A stretch of 64,000 nucleotides of DNA, taken from contig NZ_CP100400.1 in NCBI RefSeq assembly GCF_024218795.1, positions 3,038,001-3,102,000 on the forward strand, read 5' to 3'. How positions within the stretch are numbered: position 1 is the first letter of the stretch; each line of letters begins with the position of its first letter. Under the pieces are notes generated by a model. It was not told the origin of the DNA. It made no database searches and was given only the letters and a program-made list of their open reading frames with translations. Of this stretch, positions 37,701-46,214 are shown piece by piece. The stretch is from Halorussus aquaticus (GTDB taxonomy: Archaea; Halobacteriota; Halobacteria; Halobacteriales; Haladaptataceae). The position numbers and the translations under genes are program-made.

Positions 37701-38262
37701 CGAGGCGACCCGCGAGATGGCCGACCCCGGCGAGGTCGAGGACGTGATGACCATCGCCGAGGAGAATCTGGGCACCGACCGCGAGTACACCGACTTCCAC
37801 CACAGCCACGACACCTCCGACATCGCGCTCGGGCCGGACCTCTCGGCGTACAAGACGCTCGGGTCGATGATGGACAAGATGAACGCGCAGTTGGAACTGG
37901 CCCGAAAGCTCCGGTCGGTGGACGAGACAGACGTGGCCGAGCGCGTCATCGAGTACCACTTCCTTCCGGACCTCATCGGTAACCTCCGGGCGTTCTCTCG
38001 ACAGGAGACCCGGTGTCTCGACTGCGGTGAGAAGTACCGACGGATGCCGCTCACGGGCGACTGCCGCGAGTGCGGCGGGAGAGTCAACCTCACCGTCCAC
38101 GAGGGGTCGGTGAACAAGTACATGGAGACCGCGATTCAGGTGGCAGAGACGTACGACTGTCGGGAGTACACCAAACAGCGACTCGAACTGCTGGACACGA
38201 AACTGGAGAGCATCTTCGAGAACGACAAGAACAAGCAGGGAAGCATCGCCGACTTCATGTAG
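34711..38262 (+). CDS. polC: DNA polymerase D large subunit (DP2, PolC)
   Basis: 1183-residue catalytic subunit of archaeal PolD. The N-terminal region carries [23 protein letters not shown]. A central zinc-ribbon block has [18 protein letters not shown] and CPSCGSVV (about 687-715). The active site [17 protein letters not shown] has N933, D935 and D937 corresponding to the catalytic Asn/Asp/Asp of Pyrococcus DP2. A C-terminal zinc ribbon contains [11 protein letters not shown] and CRECGG. The tail QGSIADFM (1176-1183) looks like a PIP box. No intein is present at the usual insertion point before C934. Confidence 0.97.
   Translation: [1183 protein letters not shown]
37468..37578 (+). other. 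AT-rich codon patch at the PolD intein site
   Basis: Between gga (37468) and tta (37578), 20 of 37 codons end in A or T (aaa, aga, aat, tgt, gtt, ctt, agt, gaa, ttt, tta), while the flanking polC codons almost all end in G or C. The patch is centred on the N933/C934 junction where PolD inteins insert. The encoded protein is conserved; only codon choice is odd. Confidence 0.7.
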
Positions 38263-38329
38263 CGCTGCTCTCCGTCAGTGGTTCAAATCGGCGACGAGTT
38301 TTATCAGTACCTACGCCGTACCTCACCGT

Positions 38330-38671
38330 ATGAGTGGACACGGTGAGCAACCACTGGAGGACGACGGGGACGAGCAGGCAGCCGAGACCATCATGCAACT
38401 CGACTTGGGCCAGAGCGTCTACGACGACGACGGCAACGAAATCGGGCAGATTCGGGGCTTCGAGCGCGGCGGGTTCTTCGTCACCACGCGAGAGGGCGTC
38501 GAGAGTCTGAGCGTCGAACACTCCCGCGCGGGTCACGAGTACGGAGAGGGCGAACTGATGTGGCGGTGTACCGAGTGCGGCGAGATGGGCGAGATAGACG
38601 ACGGGATTCCGGACGAGTGTCCGAACTGCGGCGAACCGAAGGAAGCGCTGATGTACTGGACCGAGGACTAG
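38330..38671 (+). CDS. Conserved haloarchaeal protein with rubredoxin-like zinc ribbon
   Basis: 113 residues. An acidic N-terminal beta domain (QSVYDDDGNEIGQIRGFERGGFFVTTREG) is followed by a rubredoxin-like ribbon with WRCTECGEMG and DECPNCGEPKEALMYW. The family is common in haloarchaea (DUF7130-like). It may bind zinc or iron. TTTTATC at 38299-38305 sets a leaderless start. Confidence 0.85.
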   Translation: MSGHGEQPLEDDGDEQAAETIMQLDLGQSVYDDDGNEIGQIRGFERGGFFVTTREGVESLSVEHSRAGHEYGEGELMWRCTECGEMGEIDDGIPDECPNCGEPKEALMYWTED

Positions 38672-39188
38672 GCGTTCGCTTCTCTTTCGGAATCAGAGGT
38701 TGCACGGCGAACATTTTTACTATCAGTTCGTTCCGCCTCGTGATAGACTCGGACAGCACCCCGACTAACGCAGTGATGAACGTATAGAAAGCCCCCGGCC
38801 GGTCGCGGTCGCTCCGCGAGATGTTCCCGTGCCTCTCCGCACTGCCCGGCGCGGGAATAGTTGCTCGCGGAGACGACCAAGCCGTTCGGACGCGACCGGA
38901 CGGCCCCTTTCGCCCTCCCCACGGCGAACCGCCGCCGCCACGTCCTCCCCAACCGACTGCGGTCCTCACTGCGTTGTCTCCGAAAATCGGGGACTTTCGG
39001 GATGACGAGAGAGCTTTGCTCTCTCGAACCACGGTCCTCGTCCCTCGCACGGAGATGGTGCGGCGCGGAGGCCGCGCCAGCGCGCGCCGGTCTCGGACGA
39101 GTCTCAGCGCACGCCAAGACGGATGACTCACCTCCCGAGCCGCGAGCGAGACGAACCGATTTTCTACCCGCGACCCCGACGAGGAGAC
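38672..39188. other. Gene-free region with REP-like hairpins
   Basis: 517 bp without a convincing gene. It contains a GAAAGCCCCCGG-type haloarchaeal intergenic element near 38788, a perfect 9-bp stem with a TTT loop (CGAGAGAGC, 39006-39014; GCTCTCTCG, 39018-39026), and a 7-bp stem with 3-nt loop (GGCGCGG, 39062-39068; CCGCGCC, 39072-39078). Probably a repetitive intergenic element between convergent or tandem units. Confidence 0.6.
39006..39078. repeat. Two tight hairpins (REP-like element)
   Basis: Two inverted repeats with 3-nt loops, at 39006-39026 and 39062-39078. Similar short hairpins occur inside the amt-PII linker (55028-55066). They resemble dispersed haloarchaeal palindromic elements rather than a specific terminator. 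Confidence 0.5.
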
Positions 39189-40097
39189 ATGGACATCGTC
39201 GTGTTCGGCGCGGGAAGCCTCGGAAGCCTCGTCGGCGGCCTGCTCGCCCGCGAACACGCGGTCACGCTGGTCGGACGCGACCCCCACGTCGCGGCGGTGC
39301 GCGAGTCCGGTCTCCGCGTCGGGGGCCGGTTCGACTTCGCGGTCCGCCCCGACGCGACCACCGACGGGACGGGTCTCGCGGCCGACCTCGCGGTGGTGAC
39401 CGTCAAGGCCTTCGACACCGAGGCGGCGGGCGAGACCCTCGCGACCGGCGCGTTCGACGCCGCGCTCTCGCTCCAGAACGGGATGGGAAACGAGGAGGTG
39501 CTCGCCGACTCGCTCGACTGCCCGGTCCTCGCCGGAACCGCGACCTACGGTGCCGTCCTCCGCGAACCGGGCGAAGTCGAGTGTACCGGCCGCGGCGAAG
39601 TCGTTCTCGGCCCGCGTGGGGGCGGCACCGCCGACGTGGCCGACGCGGCGGGTCGGGCGTTCGGGACCGCGGGCATCGAGACCACCGTCGCCGACGACAT
39701 GCCCCGCCGCCTCTGGGAGAAGTTGGCGGTCAACGCGGGCATCAACGCCACGACCGCACTGGCCCGCGTGGAGAACGGCGCGCTCCTCGACGGCCCGGCC
39801 CGCGACGTCGCCGCGGACGCGGCCCGCGAGACGGCCCGCGTCGCACGCGACCAGGGCGTCGAACTGGGCGACGACGAGGCCGTCAACGCCGTCGAACGCG
39901 TCGCCGAGGCCACCGCCGCGAACACCTCGTCGATGTACCAAGACGTGCTGGCCGACAGGCGGACCGAAGTCGAGGCCATCAACGAATACGTCGTCGCCCG
40001 CGCGCGCGAGGCCGACCGAACAGTCCCGGTCAATCGGACGCTGACGAACCTGCTTCGGGCGTGGGAGAACGGAACCGTGGAGCACCCGCAGGAGTGA
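39189..40097 (+). CDS. panE: 2-dehydropantoate 2-reductase (ketopantoate reductase)
   Basis: 302 residues. The N-terminal Rossmann motif MDIVVFGAGSLGSLVGG, the LSLQNGMGNEEVLA segment, the catalytic-Lys-containing LWEKLAVNAGINATTALA and the C-terminal SSMYQDVLADRRTEVEAINEYVV are diagnostic for PanE/ApbA. It reduces ketopantoate to pantoate for CoA synthesis. The ATG at 39189 follows a purine-rich GGAG element; an in-frame extension to 39123 is not family-like. Confidence 0.92.
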   Translation: MDIVVFGAGSLGSLVGGLLAREHAVTLVGRDPHVAAVRESGLRVGGRFDFAVRPDATTDGTGLAADLAVVTVKAFDTEAAGETLATGAFDAALSLQNGMGNEEVLADSLDCPVLAGTATYGAVLREPGEVECTGRGEVVLGPRGGGTADVADAAGRAFGTAGIETTVADDMPRRLWEKLAVNAGINATTALARVENGALLDGPARDVAADAARETARVARDQGVELGDDEAVNAVERVAEATAANTSSMYQDVLADRRTEVEAINEYVVARAREADRTVPVNRTLTNLLRAWENGTVEHPQE

Positions 40098-40250
40098 ACG
40101 GGTCCGGTCCGCTGTTCCGATAGCTAACCGTACGAAACGCGGCCGTACGGACGACTACGCCCGTCACAACTCTCTCTAAGTTGTCCTTTCCCCGTCAGGT
40201 GTGGGTGGAGATTCCGACATACTGATTAATGCAGAAAGCAAGCGTAGCCC

Positions 40251-41276
40251 ATGAACGACGCGCAGTTGCGAACCACTATTCTCGGGTTTCTCGGTACGTT
40301 CGCGATTCTGGGTCTGCTGTCGTACTTCGTCGGCATCGAGGGACTCGTCCGAGAACTCCGGCGGGCCGACGGCGAGATGGTCGCGCTCCTCGTGGTAGTC
40401 ACGCTCGGCTGGCTAGCGGCGTGGGGGTTCGGCCTCCGGACGGTCCTCGACGTGTTGGGCGTCGACGTGTCGTTCCTCAAGTCGTTCTTCATCCTGAACG
40501 GGGCGATGTTCTCGAACAACATCACGCCGTTCGGACAGGCGGGCGGCGAACCCGTGACCGCGCTGCTCATCTCGAAGGTGGCGGACACGGAGTACGAGCG
40601 CGGACTGGCGGCCATCGCGAGCGTGGACTCGCTCAACTTCGTCCCGTCCATCGTCCTCGCGCTGGGCGGTGCCGGGTTCTACGCGACCCAGACCTCGTTC
40701 GGTCGCCGCCTCCGACTCGCCACGGCGGCCATCGTCGTCCTCTCGGTGGCCGTCCCCTTCGTCGGGTTCTTCGGCTGGCGGAACCGGCAGGCCCTGCAGC
40801 GCGCCATCGCGCGAGTGCTCGCGCCGATACTCCGATTCGTGTCGCGAGTCGCTCCCGTAGACGTGTCGCTCAAACGGGACGCCCTCGAATCTCGCGTCGG
40901 CGAGTTCTTCGACTCGATAGAGCGCGTGGCGACGAACCGGCGCGGACTGACGCTCGCGCTCACCGCCTCGACGGTGGGATGGGTGTGCCAGATGGTCGCG
41001 CTCTGGCTGGCGTTCCTGGCAATCGGCTCGCCGATTCCGTTCTCCGTACTCCTGTTCGTCGTCCCGGTGGGCGCTATCGCGGGGGTCACGCCGCTTCCCG
41101 GCGGCGCGGGCGGCATCGAAGCGGTACTCGTCGGTCTGCTGTCCAGTCTCCCCGGTGCCGCGGTCGGCTGGGAGACCGCCTTCGCCGCCGTGATAATCTT
41201 CCGCGGCGCTGTCTACTGGGTCCCCATCGCGATCGGCGGCACGGTCGTGAGCGTGGTCGGCATCGATTCGGTGTAG
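40251..41276 (+). CDS. Flippase-like membrane protein (LPG synthase TM/YbhN family)
   Basis: 341-residue protein with about 8 transmembrane segments of the lysylphosphatidylglycerol synthase-TM/TIGR00374 family. Typical signatures are the FFILNGAMFSNNITPFGQAGGEPVTALLI segment and PGGAGGIEAVLVGLL near the end. It is related to the membrane part of AglD-type proteins and may move a polyprenol-linked sugar or lipid. TATA-like GATTAATG at 40223-40229 is close to leaderless spacing. Confidence 0.88.
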   Translation: MNDAQLRTTILGFLGTFAILGLLSYFVGIEGLVRELRRADGEMVALLVVVTLGWLAAWGFGLRTVLDVLGVDVSFLKSFFILNGAMFSNNITPFGQAGGEPVTALLISKVADTEYERGLAAIASVDSLNFVPSIVLALGGAGFYATQTSFGRRLRLATAAIVVLSVAVPFVGFFGWRNRQALQRAIARVLAPILRFVSRVAPVDVSLKRDALESRVGEFFDSIERVATNRRGLTLALTASTVGWVCQMVALWLAFLAIGSPIPFSVLLFVVPVGAIAGVTPLPGGAGGIEAVLVGLLSSLPGAAVGWETAFAAVIIFRGAVYWVPIAIGGTVVSVVGIDSV

Positions 41277-41332
41277 AAAGGAGACGGCTGTTCTGTCTTT
41301 TCGAGTCGAGTCGCGTTGGAGGAACGACTGCG

Positions 41333-42820
41333 TCAGTCGATGTATCCGAGGTCCTGCAGTCGGTCCTTGGCGTCGTCGCTCATGTCGTCCAGCACGTCCT
41401 CGTCCTCCACTTCCTTCCACTCGCCGCCGACGCTCTGCTCGAACTCCGAGAGCGCGCCTTCGAGTTCCTCTTCCTCGTCGCTGCCCTCGCCGTAGGCGTC
41501 GTCCGACTCCTCAGGGTCCTCGTCGAGGTGGTAGAACTCGTCGGCGATGCGCTCGTTGCGGATGTACTTGGCGTCGGGGCGGCGCGCGGCCCGCATCCGG
41601 GAGTAGAACCGGGAGTCGCGGTCCAACTCGATGCCAGCGTCGCTGGCCTTCTGCTCTAACTGCTTCAGTTCCACGACCGGCCGGTAGTACTCCACGAACG
41701 CGTAGTCTCCTTCCGCAAAGTCGCGGTAATCGGCGTCGAGGAGCGACCGCGTCCGGTCGAGCGGAACCGTCGAGCGCTCGGCCTCGACGCCGGTGTGGTC
41801 CAGCACGGTGTGGTAGAGGTCCACGAGTTCGACCTGCCGGTCCTCGCGCGTGCCGGGGTCCATCTCGGGGTGCTTGACCATCAGCGGGACGTTGACGAGG
41901 GGGTCGTAGATACAGAACTCGTGGCCGTAGAGGTCGTGTTCGCCGTGGAGTTCGCCGTGGTCGGCGCAGACGACGACCATCGTGTCCTCCCACTCGTCGT
42001 TCTCCCGCATCCACGAGAACAGGCGCTGGAGTTCGGCGTCGATGTGTCGAATCTCGGCGTCGTAGAGTCTCTCGATGGCCTCCCACTCGTCGTCGGAGAT
42101 GTCGCGAGCACCGCAGTTGTACTCCTTGGAGTTCTGGCAGACCTCGTCGGAATCGACGCCGGGGGCGAACTCCTGCTTGTACTCCTCGGGCGGGTGGTAC
42201 GGCAGGTGGGCGTCCATCAGGTTGATGAACGCGAAGTAGTCGTCGTCGGCGTCGTCGATGAACTCCATCGTCCGGTCGATGACCTGCGGCGTCTTCGAGT
42301 CGGCACCCTCCCCGGAGGCGGTGTACTCGTGAATCTTGTTGCCGACGCTGACGAGGTAGTCGGCTACCTTCCGCAGGGCGTCGTTGTCGTTCATCGCCTT
42401 CCAGGCCTTCGCCAGCGGTCCCGACAGGAAGTCGCCGGGCATCACCTCGAAGAAGTTGTCCTGACTGTCGAAGCCGTCGGTGAGGTGCGTGTAGGGCGTG
42501 ATCCACGCGTTCGAGGAGTAGCAGGCCGTCTCGTAGCCCGCGCCCGAGAGCGTCTCGGCGAGCGTCGTCGCACCTTCGAGGTACGGATTCTCTTGGCTCG
42601 CGCCGTGTTCGCTCGGGTACATTCCCGTGAACAGCGAGGCGTGGACCGGGAGGGTCCACGGAGCGGGGGCGACCGCCTGCTCAAAGACGGCCGCCTCGTC
42701 GGCGAACCGCTCCAGGCCCGGCGTCGTCGGTCGGTCGTAGCCATAGACTGAGAGATGGCTCTTGCGAACCGTGTCCATGACCACGAATACGACGTTCCCC
42801 GCAGCGTCGTCGTTGGTCAT
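41333..42820 (-). CDS. Sulfatase / alkaline phosphatase-superfamily hydrolase
   Basis: 495-residue sulfatase-fold protein. The metal-site strand is NVVFVVMDTVRKSHLSVYGY. The nucleophile region is AVAPAPWTLPVHASLFTGMYPSEHG, in which the modified Cys/Ser position of true sulfatases (CxPxR) is replaced by a WTLPVHAS pattern seen in archaeal relatives. VVVCADHGELHGEHDLYGH supplies further metal ligands. It may act on a sulfo- or phospho-substituted glycan. The ATG at 42820 fits a leaderless start from a TATA box at 42848-42855; the longer frame uses TTG. Confidence 0.88.
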   Translation of the reverse strand: MTNDDAAGNVVFVVMDTVRKSHLSVYGYDRPTTPGLERFADEAAVFEQAVAPAPWTLPVHASLFTGMYPSEHGASQENPYLEGATTLAETLSGAGYETACYSSNAWITPYTHLTDGFDSQDNFFEVMPGDFLSGPLAKAWKAMNDNDALRKVADYLVSVGNKIHEYTASGEGADSKTPQVIDRTMEFIDDADDDYFAFINLMDAHLPYHPPEEYKQEFAPGVDSDEVCQNSKEYNCGARDISDDEWEAIERLYDAEIRHIDAELQRLFSWMRENDEWEDTMVVVCADHGELHGEHDLYGHEFCIYDPLVNVPLMVKHPEMDPGTREDRQVELVDLYHTVLDHTGVEAERSTVPLDRTRSLLDADYRDFAEGDYAFVEYYRPVVELKQLEQKASDAGIELDRDSRFYSRMRAARRPDAKYIRNERIADEFYHLDEDPEESDDAYGEGSDEEEELEGALSEFEQSVGGEWKEVEDEDVLDDMSDDAKDRLQDLGYID

Positions 42821-42913
42821 ACCAGTACCGTCCAACTCCCTGCGGGATAAATATCCTGATGTTAGCCGCGTTCTACGCGAAGAATCGGGACGTTTCCGTG
42901 CGACAACCCGGAC

Positions 42914-43282
42914 TTAGAACGGAGCCTGCGGACCTTCGTCGCTGTCCTCGCCGTCGTCGGTCGTCTCGCCGGGGAACGACGGACTCATGCCGCCACTGCC
43001 GCCCATGCCGCCACCGCCGTCCATGCCGGTGTCGGCGTGGACCTGCTCGATTTCGGGAATCTCCTTCACCATACGGCTCTTGATGGCCTGAATCGTCATC
43101 GGCGAGATGCCACAGCCACTGCACGCGCCGCCCAGTTGGATGTGTACCTCTCCGGTCTCGCGGTCGATGTTCTGGATGGCCGCGCTGCCGCCGTGCATCT
43201 GAATCTGGGGGAAGTTGCGCCGCAGGAAGTTGCTGACGCGCTCCTCGAGGTCGTCCCCGTCGTCCTGAGTCTCGGTGCTCAT
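42914..43282 (-). CDS. NifU-like C-terminal domain iron-sulfur scaffold protein
   Basis: 122 residues. The NFU domain contains IQMHGGSAAIQNIDRETGEVHIQLGGACSGCGISPMTIQAIKSRM, whose CSGC pair binds a bridging Fe-S cluster between two subunits. A Gly/Met-rich low-complexity tail follows. It probably transfers Fe-S clusters to apo-proteins. The ATG at 43282 is supported by a CTAAG-type TATA about 25-30 nt upstream; the long in-frame extension is not conserved in character. Confidence 0.93.
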   Translation of the reverse strand: MSTETQDDGDDLEERVSNFLRRNFPQIQMHGGSAAIQNIDRETGEVHIQLGGACSGCGISPMTIQAIKSRMVKEIPEIEQVHADTGMDGGGGMGGSGGMSPSFPGETTDDGEDSDEGPQAPF

Positions 43283-43461
43283 ACGACGGAATTGGTTTCG
43301 GGAAGTCTTAGGCCTTTGGTTCAACACTCCGAGACCATCGTCGTTCGACTGGCGCTCTACGTTCGAGTCTTCCGGAATGCAGTTAGAGACCCCTTCGCCC
43401 GGATATTTCAACAGAAAGACAGGGAGAAAGTATTTCGCCCTCGCCTCTGTAGGCTCGGTCG

Positions 43462-43911
43462 ATGTCTCCTAAATGGTCCCGCCGTTCGTTTCTCTCTGCT
43501 GGTTGCCTCGGAACACTGTCGCTCGTTGCGGGGTGTTCCACGTTTTCACGCGGTAACCAGACCGTGGGTGAGGTGAACGTTACGGTCACGAACGACTCGG
43601 AACAGAAGAAACTAGCGAGAGTCACGGTCGAACGAGTGGACGACGACGAAGAGGTGTGGGGTCAGTCCGTTACTCTTCCGCCTCGTTCCTCGGACGAACT
43701 GTCCTCTCGGGCGGAAACTACCCACGCGCTCGAAATTTCGAACGCGGACCGGGAGTACCGTATCCACGTCTGGACCGGCAAGGACGAGTTCGAACACGGG
43801 CGAGACGCGGAACTGATAACGTCGTTCGGTTGTACCGGGAATCGACCGAATCGTCTGCGAGTTACGCTCCGGAACGACGACGTGGAAACGAGCGTTCAGA
43901 ACTGCGGATAG
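43462..43911 (+). CDS. Tat-exported lipoprotein of unknown function
   Basis: 149 residues. Tat motif RRSFL (7-11) and lipobox VAGC with C25 predict an anchored lipoprotein. The mature part is a small beta-rich domain (VGEVNVTVTNDSEQKKLARVTVE). TATTTC about 32 nt upstream gives a near-leaderless start. No family name recognised. Confidence 0.82.
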   Translation: MSPKWSRRSFLSAGCLGTLSLVAGCSTFSRGNQTVGEVNVTVTNDSEQKKLARVTVERVDDDEEVWGQSVTLPPRSSDELSSRAETTHALEISNADREYRIHVWTGKDEFEHGRDAELITSFGCTGNRPNRLRVTLRNDDVETSVQNCG

Positions 43912-44021
43912 TCGGACTCCGCCGGTAGTTCGTCGTCGTCAGTTTCTTTCCTCGACCCGACCCGGAAACGGATACCTAGATGGCTGTTCGACCAGTCGCG
44001 TTCGACTGTCCGAGTACCCGA

Positions 44022-44828
44022 TTAGGTGACCACCATATTGTCGGGTGAAACGACGAGGCGTTCGTCGTCCTCGGTCTCCTCGGACGTCCACGTTTTCCCG
44101 TCCACGTCACTCGGAGACGTGATGTCGATACCCTTCGGGAGACCGACCGAGACCTCGGGATACGAGAACGAATCGTACGTGTGAACGTACTTTCCGAATA
44201 TCTGTCTCTTCTCCGAGTCGACGTTCTCGGCGTCGTACCGTGCTTCGATGGAGGCCCAGTGCCGGTCGCCACCGTCACCCTTCGAATCGTTGAAGTCGAA
44301 GACCATTCCCTCGTCACCGTCGTTCTTGCTGGAGTGGAACGAGACGTGTTTGTCGATGTAGTCGTACTCCGAACCCTGTACGTACCACTCGTTGTCTCGC
44401 CAGAAGAATCCGACGAGGTCCTTCGGCGGCTCGCCCCAGTCGTCGGCGTCTTGTCGGGACCAATCCCACGATATCGTCGCGGTGTATTTGGTGTCCGTAC
44501 TGGAGTAGGCCGTCAGAGTGAGACCAGTGTTCAAGTCCGCCTTGTCCAAGTACTGCGTTCCGACTTCCCCTTCGGAGGTTGACGGACGGGGGACCGTGTA
44601 CGTGTTCTGGACGGTGGAGACGAAAAGCCCCTTCTTCTTCATGTACTGATTGAACTTCTCGTGACTTCCGGTCTTTTCGAGGATCCGGTACGCTCGCTCG
44701 TAGATCTCCTCGTCGCCCGGTTTTGCACTGCCCAACATCGGAGCGGTAGAGAGACCGACGGCTGCAGCACCGAGGGATTTTATCGCACTTCTACGACTTC
44801 TATTTACGCTATTTTCTTCTTCAACCAT
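44022..44828 (-). CDS. Tat-exported protein of unknown function
   Basis: 268 residues with a Tat signal (RSRRSAIKSLGAAAVGLSTAPMLGSA, RR at 12-13) cleaved near AKP. The mature domain is rich in aromatic residues, Asp and Lys (VGFFWRDNEWYVQGSEYDYIDKHVSFHSS), lacks Cys and contains no enzyme motif that I know. Codon GC is lower than in neighbours and a clearly AT-rich region precedes the gene. Possibly a secreted accessory or antagonistic protein; the role is unknown. Confidence 0.78.
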   Translation of the reverse strand: MVEEENSVNRSRRSAIKSLGAAAVGLSTAPMLGSAKPGDEEIYERAYRILEKTGSHEKFNQYMKKKGLFVSTVQNTYTVPRPSTSEGEVGTQYLDKADLNTGLTLTAYSSTDTKYTATISWDWSRQDADDWGEPPKDLVGFFWRDNEWYVQGSEYDYIDKHVSFHSSKNDGDEGMVFDFNDSKGDGGDRHWASIEARYDAENVDSEKRQIFGKYVHTYDSFSYPEVSVGLPKGIDITSPSDVDGKTWTSEETEDDERLVVSPDNMVVT

Positions 44829-45410
44829 AACTCCGATTTGTGAACTAGATAGTGGGGTAATAACTGTATCTTAGGAAAAGAAACATATTTGTTTAAAAAG
44901 TAATATGGATTGGTATCTTCTCTTCGTATCTGAATATTAGCTAGGAACAGTATTCATTGAACGAATTTCGGATTCAGCGCCGCGTCGAACCTGTTGCGGT
45001 CGCCTCTAATCGAGAGACACTCGCGTCGGCCCCACGAAGAGGAACCGTGACGGGATAGTCTGAAACCGCTCCTCCCGAGCGAGGGAGTCACGTGGTAATC
45101 GCCGAGGAGAGTTACGCTTTGACTGAAACGCTCTAGACACAGTTCACCGTCTTCCCGTGCCCGTAGGTCTCAGTCCTCGCACGGGGGAGAACCAACCCGT
45201 TGCCGCGATGGCTTTGAACTCGGCTACACTCGTTGGGACTTTCACTGCGTATCCGTCGAAGTCGAGACTCGCGGCGATATTGGATATAGCTATATGTGAT
45301 TTATATCGGTCAATTCCGTCTCAGTTTTCTCGCGTGGCACTCACAGTAACTGCCGGAGGAACGTCGGAACGCCGCCAGAAAACCACCGTATCCGCACTAC
45401 CGAGTCTGAA
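44829..45410. other. Intergenic region, partly AT-rich
   Basis: 582 bp upstream of the Tat-exported gene and downstream of the DUF5783-like gene. The first 120 nt are strongly AT-rich (for example TTTGTTTAAAAAGTAATATG near 44890) and would hold the promoter of the Tat gene. The rest has ORFs on the plus strand with weak coding character that I do not accept as genes; a decayed gene is possible near 45157-45300. Confidence 0.5.
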
Positions 45411-45743
45411 CTACGCTTCGCTCTCGGTCTCGAAACCGAACACGCGACGAAGTTCCGTCTCGATCTCTTCGACGTAGATGTCGAGCATCTCCTCGAGTTT
45501 CTCGTCGTCCACTACGATGGCCTGCACGCGCTCGGTCGGGTTCTCCGGGAGTTCGACGCGAAACTCGCCGTCACCCTCGTAGAAGGGTTCGGACTCGTTG
45601 AGAATCTGTTGGTCGATGGCGTGGATGAGTTCGGAGTCGTACTGCTCGTTGAGTCGGTTGAACGCGTTCTTGTACGCCTTCTGTAGTTCGTTGAAGTAGT
45701 GGACGTACTTGTCCTCGAACTTCTCGGGGTCGAAGTCGCTCAT
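45411..45743 (-). CDS. Conserved haloarchaeal protein (DUF5783-like)
   Basis: 110-residue soluble, probably all-helical acidic protein: MSDFDPEKFEDKYVHYFNELQKAYKNAF..., ending in a helical IYVEEIETELRRVFGF. I associate this pattern with the haloarchaeal DUF5783 family. TTTTACC about 25-30 nt upstream suggests a leaderless message. Function unknown. Confidence 0.83.
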   Translation of the reverse strand: MSDFDPEKFEDKYVHYFNELQKAYKNAFNRLNEQYDSELIHAIDQQILNESEPFYEGDGEFRVELPENPTERVQAIVVDDEKLEEMLDIYVEEIETELRRVFGFETESEA

Positions 45744-46214
45744 GTGCCGGAATTGGACGAGCGCGGGTAAAAGTCGGGCGATGCCGCGTGACGACGGTTC
45801 GGGAGCGCAGTGACCTGTGGGAGGGCCGCGCGTGCGCGAGGACTTACTACATCTCCAGTCTGGCTTCCTCTTCTCCAGTACTGGCCTCCTCTATCTGATG
45901 CTGAGAGCATTGCGGTACGAAACTACTGGTCTCCGGACAGTTCGCCGAGTGAGCGTCGCCGTTCCGGGAGCTATCTGACGCCTCGTCTCCTGACTCGGTA
46001 AATCGGGCGAATCAGCGATACCGCGTCCATAAATCAAATACTGCGATACGAATTTCTCTGCAATCGCTCGACGGTCGCTGTCAGCGGAACGTCGACGGAG
46101 TCGCCGAGTTAGCGGATGGGACGCACGATTCGTCACGGTGAACTCGCAGAACGGCAACGCTACCGACCGTAGCTGCTCGAAAACACGCCGTATTTCGCTT
46201 CGACTCGCTGTCGG
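45744..46214. other. Intergenic region with no recognised feature
   Basis: 471 bp holding the promoter of the minus-strand DUF5783-like gene near 45770. I see no credible ORF, tRNA, repeat or hairpin of note in the remainder. Confidence 0.5.

Noticed and set aside
45157..45477. 106-residue plus-strand ORF in the 44.8-45.4 kb gap
   Set aside because: Not acidic, Ser/Thr-rich, no recognised motif, and it overlaps the 3' end of the DUF5783-like gene. A decayed gene cannot be excluded.
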